Source of the DNA: Halobacterium rubrum
Lineage (GTDB): Archaea; Halobacteriota; Halobacteria; Halobacteriales; Halobacteriaceae
NCBI RefSeq assembly: GCF_021729015.1
Contig: NZ_JAJQQZ010000005.1
Span: 105,025 to 169,024 of the forward strand
Direction: 5' to 3'
DNA: 64,000 bases
Under the pieces are notes generated by a model. It was not told where the DNA came from. It did no database searches and was given only the letters and a program-made list of their open reading frames with translations. Position numbers and translations under genes: made by a program. This document shows positions 51,403-58,940 of the stretch, piece after piece (the first letter of the stretch is position 1; each line of letters begins with the position of its first letter).

Positions 51403-51749
51403 AGAACCTCCATCTCGGTGACTCGCTCGCCGCCCCGGGAGTATTTCGGCTTGTTCCCGAGTTTGTCGGTCTTGTCGTCGTCCCAGTCGGCTTCCTTGTA
51501 GAGCATCGGGCCGTGCCGCGAGTACGGCGTGCAGAGCAGGTGGTACTCCGTCCCGTTCCCGGAGAGCTCGATGATGGTGTGGTACTTCGACCCGCCGCGC
51601 TGCCGCCAGTTCCGCGTGGTGCGCTGGCGTTGATGGGAGCCATCGACGGTGAGGGGACGGGAGCGGTCGTTGAACAGGACTTCCTCGCCGTCCTCGAGCT
51701 CGATGCCCTGGAGTTGGCACGGGTGTTCGTCCTCGTCGCGTTCAGACAT
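51399..51749 (-). CDS. Hypothetical small protein of the recombinase operon
   Basis: A 116-residue protein: acidic N-terminus, then ELEDGEEVLFNDRSRPLTVD, SKYHTIIELSGNGTEYHLLC and a basic end, suggesting a small beta barrel. It overlaps the integrase by 4 bp and the ParB-like gene by 8 bp. It could be an accessory DNA-binding subunit. Confidence 0.65.
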   Translation of the reverse strand: MSERDEDEHPCQLQGIELEDGEEVLFNDRSRPLTVDGSHQRQRTTRNWRQRGGSKYHTIIELSGNGTEYHLLCTPYSRHGPMLYKEADWDDDKTDKLGNKPKYSRGGERVTEMEVL

Positions 51750-52395
51750 GGACTGTCGTCACCCCACGACGGTGGAGATCGAAGCCTTCGGCGAGGCGCT
51801 CCGCGCGCTTCGGGCCCACGCCAGGGACGTCGGCGAGCTCGTCGGCGGACGCATTCAGGGCGGCCTCTTTGGATTCGAACTCGTCGGCGAGAGACTCGGC
51901 GATTGTCCGACCGACGCCCTCGATGTTGGAGACGGCGTCCTCGATGCGGTCGGCGGTGGTTCGGAGGCCGAGGTCGAACTTCCGCTGTTCCAGTTTCTCT
52001 CGTTCCTCGGAGGATAGGTGTCCTCGAGGGGATGCGCCGACGAGCCGGCGTAGGCTGCGCTCGCGATCTTCGTCGACGACGTCCCTGTTGTGTTCGTGGG
52101 CAGTGAGCCAGGTGGCGAGGGCGTCGGCGTCGTCGGCCTCCACGACGAGCACGTAGACGGTGTCGAAGCCGAGCTGTTCGGCGGCGTCGACGCGGCGGGT
52201 GCCGTCGAGGATGGCGAGCCCGTCGTCGGTCTCGCGGACGAATGGCGGTTCGACGATGCCGACCTCGCGGACGTTCTTCACGAAGCGGGTGTCAGCAGGT
52301 CGGCGGCCGGAGGGACGGACGTCGTCGACGTCGAGGTCCTCGGGTGGCACTTGTCGAAGGCGCTGTATCTCGAGGCCGCTGGATTCGGTGGTCAT
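51742..52395 (-). CDS. ParB-like protein with C-terminal helix-hairpin-helix
   Basis: The 217-residue protein has a ParB N-terminal domain (about 10 to 110): RLRQVPPEDLDVDDVRPSGR, EVGIVEPPFVRE, LAILDGTRRVDAAEQLG (the G-RR-xAA motif) and ATWLTAHEHNRD. The C-terminal helix-hairpin-helix pair is IEGVGRTIAESLADEFESKE and ADVPGVGPKRAERLAEGF, as in RadA- and XPF-like proteins. The combination is unusual for a partition protein and might bind branched DNA. It lies first in a three-gene overlapping operon with the recombinase. Confidence 0.85.
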   Translation of the reverse strand: MTTESSGLEIQRLRQVPPEDLDVDDVRPSGRRPADTRFVKNVREVGIVEPPFVRETDDGLAILDGTRRVDAAEQLGFDTVYVLVVEADDADALATWLTAHEHNRDVVDEDRERSLRRLVGASPRGHLSSEEREKLEQRKFDLGLRTTADRIEDAVSNIEGVGRTIAESLADEFESKEAALNASADELADVPGVGPKRAERLAEGFDLHRRGVTTVHV

Positions 52396-52868
52396 CGGTT
52401 GGCTTCCCCGGGGTGTGCGTGCGTTTGAACGTGGCCGAGTCGTCGTTGTGCTGCAGTCGTGGCCGTGGTCTGCGGCCGGTGGTATCGGGTCGGCATTTTT
52501 TGTGGTGTGGGTGCGGTTGGGGGGTACGTTCGGGGGGTAGGTAGAACTTACGCACGCTTATTCAGTTAAGCGTGCGTAAAAACGACCCCGGAATTTCGCG
52601 GATATTCCCCACCCCTCACACAGAAACCAGCGTTTCAGCCCTCGAAGCGCTAGTATAGCTGTCCCCTAACGGAAGTAAACCCAATGTCGCTATATGGAAA
52701 TGTGGGGTTGGAAGTTGAGACTACAGAGGGTTTAGCAGGGCTGTAATGCGTGAATTTGGCCGATTCGGCCAGCGGAAACTGCCCCAGATGAATCTCCAAG
52801 CGGCTATTCCTGTTATACATCCAACGATATAGACGAATTTTCGAGACTTCCAGCAGCGTAGCCACTCA
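52396..52868. other. Intergenic region between the ParB operon and the IS4-type element
   Basis: About 470 bp. It holds the perfect 13-bp inverted repeat (52548-52579) and a low-GC right part (52660-52860) without convincing genes. One short minus-strand frame (52650-52865) has no recognisable features. Confidence 0.45.
52548..52579. promoter_or_regulatory. Perfect 13-bp inverted repeat upstream of the ParB operon
   Basis: TTACGCACGCTTA (52548-52560), TTCAGT, TAAGCGTGCGTAA (52567-52579). No mismatch. It lies about 150 bp upstream of the ParB-like start and could be an operator, a parS-like site or a recombinase core site. Confidence 0.7.
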
Positions 52869-54711
52869 GACGGCACGCTAACCCGAACAGAGTTCCTCAC
52901 TACCCGATTCCAGTCTCCTTCTTCAGCAGCGTCAGCGTGTTGTCCGCTGTAATCACCGGTGAGTGCTCATACTCGCCAGTCAACTCGACCTGCACGAGCA
53001 GATCGACGGCTCGCCAGATCGAGTACAGGAGACACGCGAACGCGAAGTAGAAGAACCGTAGCCCGAAATCCTTCGACGTGGTGGCGGCCATGAATCGCTT
53101 GATCGACTTGTAGCCACTCTCAATCTCCCACCTGTACCCGTACTCGGTGAGATGTCCGCTTCCCGTATTCGTCATGAACACCGAGTATTGCCGGTGGTCG
53201 TCGTGTTCGGAGTTCTCCTTTCGACGATATATCAGCGTCGTCTCGTGCCATTCGTTCTTGCCGAGGTGGAGTTTCCGGTCGGTTTCGTATCGGTCCTGGT
53301 CACTCTGGAGCAACCGCTTGGCCTGCGCTTTCTCACTCGTCTGCATCCGTTTTGGGACCATGTACGAGAGCCCGCGTTGGCTGATCATCTCCAGAACATG
53401 CTGGCTGTCGAACTCCCGATCCATCAGCACGTTATCGACATGAACGAGGTTCTCAGCCGAATCAAGCAAGTCCTCGACGATTTCCAGTCGTGTCTCCCCC
53501 TTCCGGACGGGGCGCGCGTCCAGCACAATCGGGACGGCATTCCCGACCAACTGGACGGTCGCCCACTGGTACGCGTACTCGTCGGTCTTCTCCTTCGTCC
53601 CGATGATTTCGTCTTCGTGGCCCGTTCTGTCGCCCGTAAAGGGGTCAGCTTCGGTAATGTCGATCGCGACGATCCCCGCTCGGAAGAACTGCTCTGTCTC
53701 CGCAACTTCGTTCAGAAGCCTATTGACCGCCTGCCGGTACATTTTACGAATCTCTGAAATTGAGAGATCGCGAATATGCTCTCGGTGAGCGTGTCCCAGC
53801 GGCGTCCGATCTCGAGTCGATTCGTAGACGAAACTGCGTGCCCCTTCGTTCGCAGCCAGCCGCTCGCGAAGCCCCAGATACGTCTGTAAGTCCCAGTAGG
53901 CGTTCTCGTGGATCTCGCAGCCGTCCCCACGCTCCAGCGAAAATGCCGGGAAGAAGACGCGGCTGACGTGGTCGGTGATCTTCTCTGCCTGCTCCAAAGT
54001 AGTCTGATCGTCCGGGTCTGACTCACCAGACTCGCTCCCGGGGTATCGGAGCGTTCGTGCCGGTTCACGCGGAGTCTCGACACCCGCATTCTGTGCTTTG
54101 ATAAGGACCGCTCGAGCTGCCGTCTTGACCGTCTCTCGGAGGTCACCGGAGAACCGCTCGTGCCAGCTTCGCCACAGTGTCGATTGGTCCGGAACCGTTT
54201 CGAACCCCAGTTGCTCGCAGAGTTCAGAACGAGTTTCGAGGTAGTCGATGAGTGCTGTTTCGTGCTCCCATCCGTGGAGTTCCTTCAGTACGAACACGCG
54301 AAAGAGGGTGTCCATCTGGTAGCGTGTTGCCCCCTCATACCGGTCGTGGATGCTGAACTGGAAGTAGGCTAGCGGAAGTGTACAGACGAACCCCTCAACT
54401 GAATTGTGACACTCGTGGTCAAACCACGTCTCCGAGACTGTCCGGATATCTGATTCCAATCCGGCGAGAGATGTGCGATCGTACAGCGGTGTCGACTCAT
54501 ACACCGGCCAATTAGTGTATTCTCGTTCAGCGATCTGTCGAAATACAGTTCGGCAAGACACATGGGCCAAAACGAATACCAAACCTGAATCCAACGTGGA
54601 ATGGAATTGCTTTCATTCGCAGCGCTGCAGGCGAACTCCGACTGCCAACCCGGTGTTATTTTCTCCCGATTTGGGTCGGCCTCTGTTAGCGCAACTTGTG
54701 TTAGGCGTCCC
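52869..54711 (-). mobile_element. IS4-type insertion sequence (boundaries approximate)
   Basis: The left end near 52872 reads GGCACGCTAACCCGAA and the right end, as reverse complement from 54711, GGGACGCCTAACACAA, an imperfect inverted repeat. ACTCA occurs at 52864-52868 and 54712-54716, next to both ends, as a possible 5-bp target duplicate. The edges may be off by a few bases. It contains one transposase gene. Confidence 0.55.
52900..54594 (-). CDS. IS4-family transposase
   Basis: The 564-residue protein has the DDE triad: AIDITEAD (first Asp), VLMDREFDS (second Asp) and YRWEIESGYKSIKRF. The latter fits the IS4 signature Y-x2-R-x3-E-x6-K exactly. It is long for the family because of an N-terminal helical part and a beta insertion before the Glu. 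The frame is intact, so the element may be active. The first Met may be downstream of the one chosen here. Confidence 0.85.
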   Translation of the reverse strand: MDSGLVFVLAHVSCRTVFRQIAEREYTNWPVYESTPLYDRTSLAGLESDIRTVSETWFDHECHNSVEGFVCTLPLAYFQFSIHDRYEGATRYQMDTLFRVFVLKELHGWEHETALIDYLETRSELCEQLGFETVPDQSTLWRSWHERFSGDLRETVKTAARAVLIKAQNAGVETPREPARTLRYPGSESGESDPDDQTTLEQAEKITDHVSRVFFPAFSLERGDGCEIHENAYWDLQTYLGLRERLAANEGARSFVYESTRDRTPLGHAHREHIRDLSISEIRKMYRQAVNRLLNEVAETEQFFRAGIVAIDITEADPFTGDRTGHEDEIIGTKEKTDEYAYQWATVQLVGNAVPIVLDARPVRKGETRLEIVEDLLDSAENLVHVDNVLMDREFDSQHVLEMISQRGLSYMVPKRMQTSEKAQAKRLLQSDQDRYETDRKLHLGKNEWHETTLIYRRKENSEHDDHRQYSVFMTNTGSGHLTEYGYRWEIESGYKSIKRFMAATTSKDFGLRFFYFAFACLLYSIWRAVDLLVQVELTGEYEHSPVITADNTLTLLKKETGIG

Positions 54712-54763
54712 ACTCACCGAAGCGTTGACGTGTACCCGTCGGTAATCCTCCGGCAGATTTGCC

Positions 54764-54970
54764 GTGGATTATTTTGATAATCAAGTGGTTCGAGCGCTCG
54801 CCTTCTTTCTCGCCTGTGTCGTAATTGGGCTACCGGTGTGGGTGTTCATTCTCTACCCAACAGAGGAAGCAATAACCTATCTGAGTAGTCCGATAACGTG
54901 GGCTATCCTCATCGGTACGTGGCTTTTGCTCACTGTCTCATTCCTGATTGCTCAACGCAGAGCAGGCTAA
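54764..54970 (+). CDS. Two-pass membrane protein beside an IS end
   Basis: The 68-residue protein starts with GTG and has ALAFFLACVVIGLPVWVFIL and ITWAILIGTWLLLTVSFLIA as transmembrane segments, then a basic end. It lies in the same relation to the lone IS end at 55033 as the passenger protein does to the left end of the intact IS at 33 kb. This suggests it belongs to an IS relic. Confidence 0.5.
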   Translation: MDYFDNQVVRALAFFLACVVIGLPVWVFILYPTEEAITYLSSPITWAILIGTWLLLTVSFLIAQRRAG

Positions 54971-55032
54971 GTCACCAGTAACTTCGTACACCTACTCACC
55001 GACTGTTTCACCTCAGGTCGTATCTGATTGAT

Positions 55033-55049
55033 AGGATTTCAACAGAGCC
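55033..55049. repeat. Lone terminal repeat of the IS5-type element
   Basis: AGGATTTCAACAGAGCC is identical to the right inverted repeat of the IS at 32775-34040, with ATAGGATTTC like its left end. No transposase lies to the left, so this is a remnant or a MITE-like end. Confidence 0.75.
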
Positions 55050-55171
55050 GAAATAGTTAGTTCGTACATTGAGCCAGTACGATCCTGTTTCATCAGGCGA
55101 GGCGGCCACGACATCAAACAAGGGTTGATACTGGTCACCAGAACCGATACGCAGAAGTTCTAACACCCCTG

Positions 55172-55190
55172 TTTACTGAACGTTCAATAA
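55172..55190. promoter_or_regulatory. TetR-type operator, copy 1
   Basis: TTTACTGAACGTTCAATAA ends at the ATG of the ABC ATPase. The core TGAACGTTCA is palindromic. Two relatives lie at 57894 and 61006. A repressor bound here would cover the transcript start. Confidence 0.65.
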
Positions 55191-56176
55191 TGAGTGGGGC
55201 GATACGTGCACGCAACGTCACGAAGCGGTTCAACTCCTTCACGGCAGTTGACCGACTCGACCTGACGGTTGAGCGGGGCGAGGTGTTCGGCTTCCTCGGC
55301 CACAACGGAGCGGGAAAATCGACGACGATCAACATGCTGCTCGATTTCATCCGACCAACGGAAGGCAGCATCGAGGTCTTCGGACACGAGACACGCACCA
55401 ACAGCGTGAAGGCACGACGACGAATGGGCGTCCTGCCTGAGGGCTACAGCGTCTTCAGTGGGCTAACAGGACGCCAACACGTCCAGTTCGCGATGGACGC
55501 GAAAGGCGTCGACGGTGAACCGCTCGACCTCCTCGACAGAGTCAGTATCACCGAAGCAGCCGACCGAAACGCCGAGGGCTACTCGAAGGGGATGGCACAG
55601 CGACTCGTGCTGGCGATGGCTCTGGTTGGGGAGCCTGACCTCTTGATTCTGGACGAGCCGACGTCGGGTCTAGACCCGGCAGGCGCAAAGGCAATGCGGG
55701 AAATCATCTTGGAGGAGAACGAGCGAGGGGCAACGGTATTTTTCTCCAGTCACATCCTCGAACAGATCGAGGCAGTCGCCGACCGTGTCGGCATCATGCA
55801 CGAAGGCCAACTCGAGGCAGTCGATACAATTGACGGACTACGTGAGATGGCTGGTGGTGAAACAAAGCTGGTCGTCACACTCGACGAGAGTACTGTCCCA
55901 GCTCCGGAGACGGTGCAGGCCGCCGGTGGGGCGTCGACCGAGACAGAGTCCGTCGAAGCGGATGTCTCGTCGTGCGTGACAGTGATACAGGGAATCGACG
56001 GGGTCCAGAACGCGTGGGTCGAAGATGACGGCCAGTACGGAATTACGTGCGCGAAAGAGGACAAGATGGACATCCTGGTGGAGCTGAATAACTCCGGGGT
56101 CGATGTCCTCGATTTCACGACTGACGAGCCATCCCTCGAGGAGCTCTTCGTAGAGTACACGCGGCGAAGCGAATGA
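55190..56176 (+). CDS. ABC transporter ATP-binding protein
   Basis: The 328-residue protein has Walker A GFLGHNGAGKST (about residue 37), the signature YSKGMAQRL (about 132), Walker B LLILDEPTSGLDPAG (about 154) and the H-loop FFSSHILEQ. The 100-residue C-terminus is typical of DrrA/NatA-type ATPases. Start ATG 55190. It overlaps the permease gene by 4 bp and has its own operator. Confidence 0.93.
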   Translation: MSGAIRARNVTKRFNSFTAVDRLDLTVERGEVFGFLGHNGAGKSTTINMLLDFIRPTEGSIEVFGHETRTNSVKARRRMGVLPEGYSVFSGLTGRQHVQFAMDAKGVDGEPLDLLDRVSITEAADRNAEGYSKGMAQRLVLAMALVGEPDLLILDEPTSGLDPAGAKAMREIILEENERGATVFFSSHILEQIEAVADRVGIMHEGQLEAVDTIDGLREMAGGETKLVVTLDESTVPAPETVQAAGGASTETESVEADVSSCVTVIQGIDGVQNAWVEDDGQYGITCAKEDKMDILVELNNSGVDVLDFTTDEPSLEELFVEYTRRSE

Positions 56177-57009
56177 CTCGCTGGAGCACTATCACCCGAA
56201 AAGAGGTCCGGAGTCTCGTCACCAGTCGCACTCCCAAAATTGGGATCGGGCTCGTTGCAGTCGTCTTCGTCGTCGGCGGGTACATCACTCCAGTGACCGT
56301 GGAAAACCCTGCAGTGACAAGTGTGGCCCTCGAAGACTACGACCGGTTCCTCCGCGGCATTGTCGTCTTCCTCGTTCCCCTGTTCGGTCTCCTTCTGGGC
56401 TACCGTTCTGTCGTCGGAGAGCGAGTGAGCGGGCAACTCGCACTAACGCTCTCGTTCCCGTATTCTCGTACCGACGTCGTGTTCGGCAAAGCTCTCGGCC
56501 GAGCACTCGTTCTCGTCGCGACGATCGCTGCGGGAACGCTCGGCGCCGCCGCACTCGTCGAATACCCATTCGGGTCTGTGTCCCTCACCACACTTGCGGT
56601 GTTTCTCAGCGCAACAGCCCTGTACGGACTCGTGTTTCTCGCGATTGGCATCGGACTTTCGACGGTCACAGCGTCGACACGCCGTGCAACGGTTCTCACG
56701 TTCGCCGTGTTCTTTCTCTCGGCCGTAGCCTGGCCACAGCTCGAGGGATACCTCCTCGATGCCCTGCAGTACGTGAACCTCGCTGGCGAGACGCTCCCGG
56801 ATTGGGCGCGCTTCGTGTACGGCGCGGAACCGACCCTGCTCTACCAGCGTGTCATGGACGCGTTCGTCGCCGATGTCACTGTCGGGCCGTATCTCGGGCC
56901 GTCGGCACCGTGGTATCTCGGTGGTGGCACTGCCGCTGTGCTACTTGCCGTGTGGGCATTGCTCCCAGCGCTCGGAGGATACGTTCGATTTCGGAGGGCC
57001 GACCTGTGA
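56173..57009 (+). CDS. ABC-2-type permease
   Basis: The 278-residue protein has six transmembrane segments, including IGIGLVAVVFVVGGYITPVT, FLVPLFGLLLGYRSVVGERV and ATVLTFAVFFLSAVAWPQLE. GYRSVVGERVSGQLALTLSF is the cytoplasmic E-G motif of NatB/YhaP-like permeases. It is co-translated with the ATPase (4-bp overlap) and with the second permease (GTGA overlap). Confidence 0.88.
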   Translation: MTRWSTITRKEVRSLVTSRTPKIGIGLVAVVFVVGGYITPVTVENPAVTSVALEDYDRFLRGIVVFLVPLFGLLLGYRSVVGERVSGQLALTLSFPYSRTDVVFGKALGRALVLVATIAAGTLGAAALVEYPFGSVSLTTLAVFLSATALYGLVFLAIGIGLSTVTASTRRATVLTFAVFFLSAVAWPQLEGYLLDALQYVNLAGETLPDWARFVYGAEPTLLYQRVMDAFVADVTVGPYLGPSAPWYLGGGTAAVLLAVWALLPALGGYVRFRRADL

Positions 57010-57818
57010 ATTGGCGAGCTGTCGCAAAAAACGACATCCGCCGCGCGACCAGTCAGCGAGCCATCTGGAGCCTACTGGGCGGATTCGTACTCGGATTCGG
57101 TGGACTTGCGGCGTTGCTGCTCTACGTCGGGGAGCCGAACTTCGAGGGGTATGTCGTGTTGGTCAAGGCCGGCGCTGGGTTGCTGGTGCCGCTCGCGGGG
57201 ATTGTGCTCGGTTACGGAGCGGTCATCGGGGCGCGGGAGTCCGGGACTGCAGTGCTCTCGCTATCGCTTCCACTGTCTCGCGCTGATATCCTGTTCGGGA
57301 AGCTGGTCAGCCGGACCGTACTGCTGGTCACTGCGGTCGTCGTTGCCGCGGTCGGGACGGCGCTCGGAATGCTGGTCACGTATCCGTCGTTCGATAGCCT
57401 GCAGTACGCGGGTTTGGTTGCTGGTGTTGCCGGATACGGGGCGGTGTTTCTCTGGCTCTCGGTGGGACTCTCGATGGCGTTGTCGACGGCTCGGCGTGTG
57501 ATTGCTGCTGCGTTCGGTGCGTACGTCGGGCTCACCCTATTCTGGAATGTGCTGGTGACCCTGACCGTTCAGATCTTGTTCCGGTTTCAGCCCCCACAAC
57601 AGCCCGAGTCGTGGGCCACGTTCAGCACGTTTATTGGACCGTTCACGGCCTACAATTACGTCCTCGGAGAAGTGGCTGGAATTGGCGGAGTTCCGCCCGT
57701 CGCAGCCACGTCTTCTGCCGGGTTTATTTCGCCGGCAGTAGCGGTACTCGGGCTCGCTGGATGGGCTGTTCTCCCGGTCGCTGCGGGGTACGTGTCGTTT
57801 CGCCGAATCGACCTGTGA
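57006..57818 (+). CDS. Second ABC-2-type permease
   Basis: The 270-residue protein (GTG start overlapping the previous stop) has the same order of membrane segments as its neighbour: LLGGFVLGFGGLAALLLYVG, LVPLAGIVLGYGAVIGARES and GVAGYGAVFLWLSVGLSMAL. The two permeases are paralogues (GYGAVIGARESGTAVLSLSL against GYRSVVGERVSGQLALTLSF) and probably form a heterodimer with the ATPase. Confidence 0.88.
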   Translation: MNWRAVAKNDIRRATSQRAIWSLLGGFVLGFGGLAALLLYVGEPNFEGYVVLVKAGAGLLVPLAGIVLGYGAVIGARESGTAVLSLSLPLSRADILFGKLVSRTVLLVTAVVVAAVGTALGMLVTYPSFDSLQYAGLVAGVAGYGAVFLWLSVGLSMALSTARRVIAAAFGAYVGLTLFWNVLVTLTVQILFRFQPPQQPESWATFSTFIGPFTAYNYVLGEVAGIGGVPPVAATSSAGFISPAVAVLGLAGWAVLPVAAGYVSFRRIDL

Positions 57819-57893
57819 CTCGCTGTGGGTCGAGTCAGGCGACGCTCGGTCCGCCCCGCCTCGTAGCTGGTGGGTGACCGAAACGAATATAGG

Positions 57894-57914
57894 TAACTGA
57901 ATGTTCATTCAACA
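57894..57914. promoter_or_regulatory. TetR-type operator, copy 2
   Basis: AACTGAATGTTCATTCAACA. The arms TGAATG and CATTCA are perfect around a TT centre. It lies 1 bp before the ATG at 57916. Confidence 0.7.
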
Positions 57915-57915
57915 C

Positions 57916-58326
57916 ATGAGCGCGAACTCTCGAAAACGCCCCTGGCTCGCAGCCATCCTCTCCACGCTCGCTGCTGGCCTTGGCCACCTCTACCTGCGCC
58001 GCTGGCGGCGAGCACTCGGCTGGATACTGCTCGTCATCGCCGCGACCTACCTCGTCGGCCCCGAGACGCTCACCGCGTACCAGGCCGGTAACGCAAACAT
58101 CTGGGACATCGCACCAATCCTCACCACCACCGCAGGAGCGGCCTTCGACGCATACGTCGTCGCTCGAGTAGAGAACCTCAAACTCAGAACGAAACGAGAC
58201 AAGACAGACTGGGCGACGTGCCCGAACTGCCGGAAAGATATCGATCCGTCACTCGACTTCTGTCAGTGGTGTGCTGCCGACTTCTCGACTCCCGAAGACG
58301 ACGCGAACGTCGACTCAGGGCAGTGA
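57916..58326 (+). CDS. Membrane protein with C-terminal zinc ribbon
   Basis: The 136-residue protein has an N-terminal membrane domain (WLAAILSTLAAGLGHLYLRR, ALGWILLVIAATYLVG, with the GLGHLYLRRWRR motif) and a zinc ribbon CPNC then CQWC (about 101 to 121). It resembles haloarchaeal DUF7575 proteins, as I recall. An ATG 15 bp upstream lies within the operator, so 57916 was chosen. It overlaps the TetR gene. Confidence 0.75.
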   Translation: MSANSRKRPWLAAILSTLAAGLGHLYLRRWRRALGWILLVIAATYLVGPETLTAYQAGNANIWDIAPILTTTAGAAFDAYVVARVENLKLRTKRDKTDWATCPNCRKDIDPSLDFCQWCAADFSTPEDDANVDSGQ

Positions 58327-58940
58327 CCCGTGACCAACCTACCTCCGCGTCCGTCGACTCGCCTCCGACGAAAGAAGCCCTCGTGCAAGCGACCTACCGG
58401 GCGCTCCGCGAACACGGCTACTCGGACCTCGCCGTGACCGACATCGCCGCCGAGTTCGAGAAGAGCAAATCACTCATCTACTACCACTACGACTCGAAAG
58501 ACGACCTCCTGCTGGAGCTACTCACGTACGCCACCGACCAGCTCTTCGAGAATCTCGATTCAAACACGGGGCAGGGACATCACGACGACCTCCGGTACTT
58601 ACTCACACTGTTGCTTCCACAGTCGCTCTCTGCGGGGCGACACGACGCGCAACAGATTCTCTTCGAATTACGGGCGAGGGCTCTCGTCGACGGCGCGTAC
58701 CGCGTGCAGTTCACCAGATTCGACGAGCGCCTCTCAAGACGCATCGAGGACGTCGTCGCTGGCGGTATCACGGCTGGCGTCTTCGAGACAGCCGACCCTG
58801 CGTGCATCGCTGACCACGTACTGGCAACCGCGAATGGAGCGGCTCTCCAGCGACTTACGACCCACCGCGACCAGGGCGTCGAATACGCGCGTCGCGGGCT
58901 CGAAGGGTATCTAGCGGCCGAACTCGGGGTGTCGCTGTGA
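58323..58940 (+). CDS. TetR-family transcriptional regulator
   Basis: The 205-residue protein has an N-terminal TetR DNA-binding domain (about 17 to 63: ALVQATYRALREHGYSDLAV, then SKSLIYYHYDSKDDLL, with the YYHY helix end) and a helical ligand domain. The GTG start overlaps the previous stop. It probably represses the three operators in this region and releases them when a drug or lipid binds. The MATE gene overlaps its end by 4 bp. Confidence 0.92.
   Translation: MTRDQPTSASVDSPPTKEALVQATYRALREHGYSDLAVTDIAAEFEKSKSLIYYHYDSKDDLLLELLTYATDQLFENLDSNTGQGHHDDLRYLLTLLLPQSLSAGRHDAQQILFELRARALVDGAYRVQFTRFDERLSRRIEDVVAGGITAGVFETADPACIADHVLATANGAALQRLTTHRDQGVEYARRGLEGYLAAELGVSL

Noticed and set aside
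51403..51720. N-terminal extension of the recombinase frame
   Set aside because: The extra 106 residues are Arg/His/Pro-rich and antisense-like, and overlap the real 116-residue gene in another frame. The ATG at 51402 gives a normal integrase start with a 4-bp overlap.
52292..52555. Minus-strand open frame of 87 codons over the start of the ParB-like gene
   Set aside because: Pro/Arg/His/Thr-rich product, overlapping the ParB-like start and the palindrome; it looks like a shadow frame.
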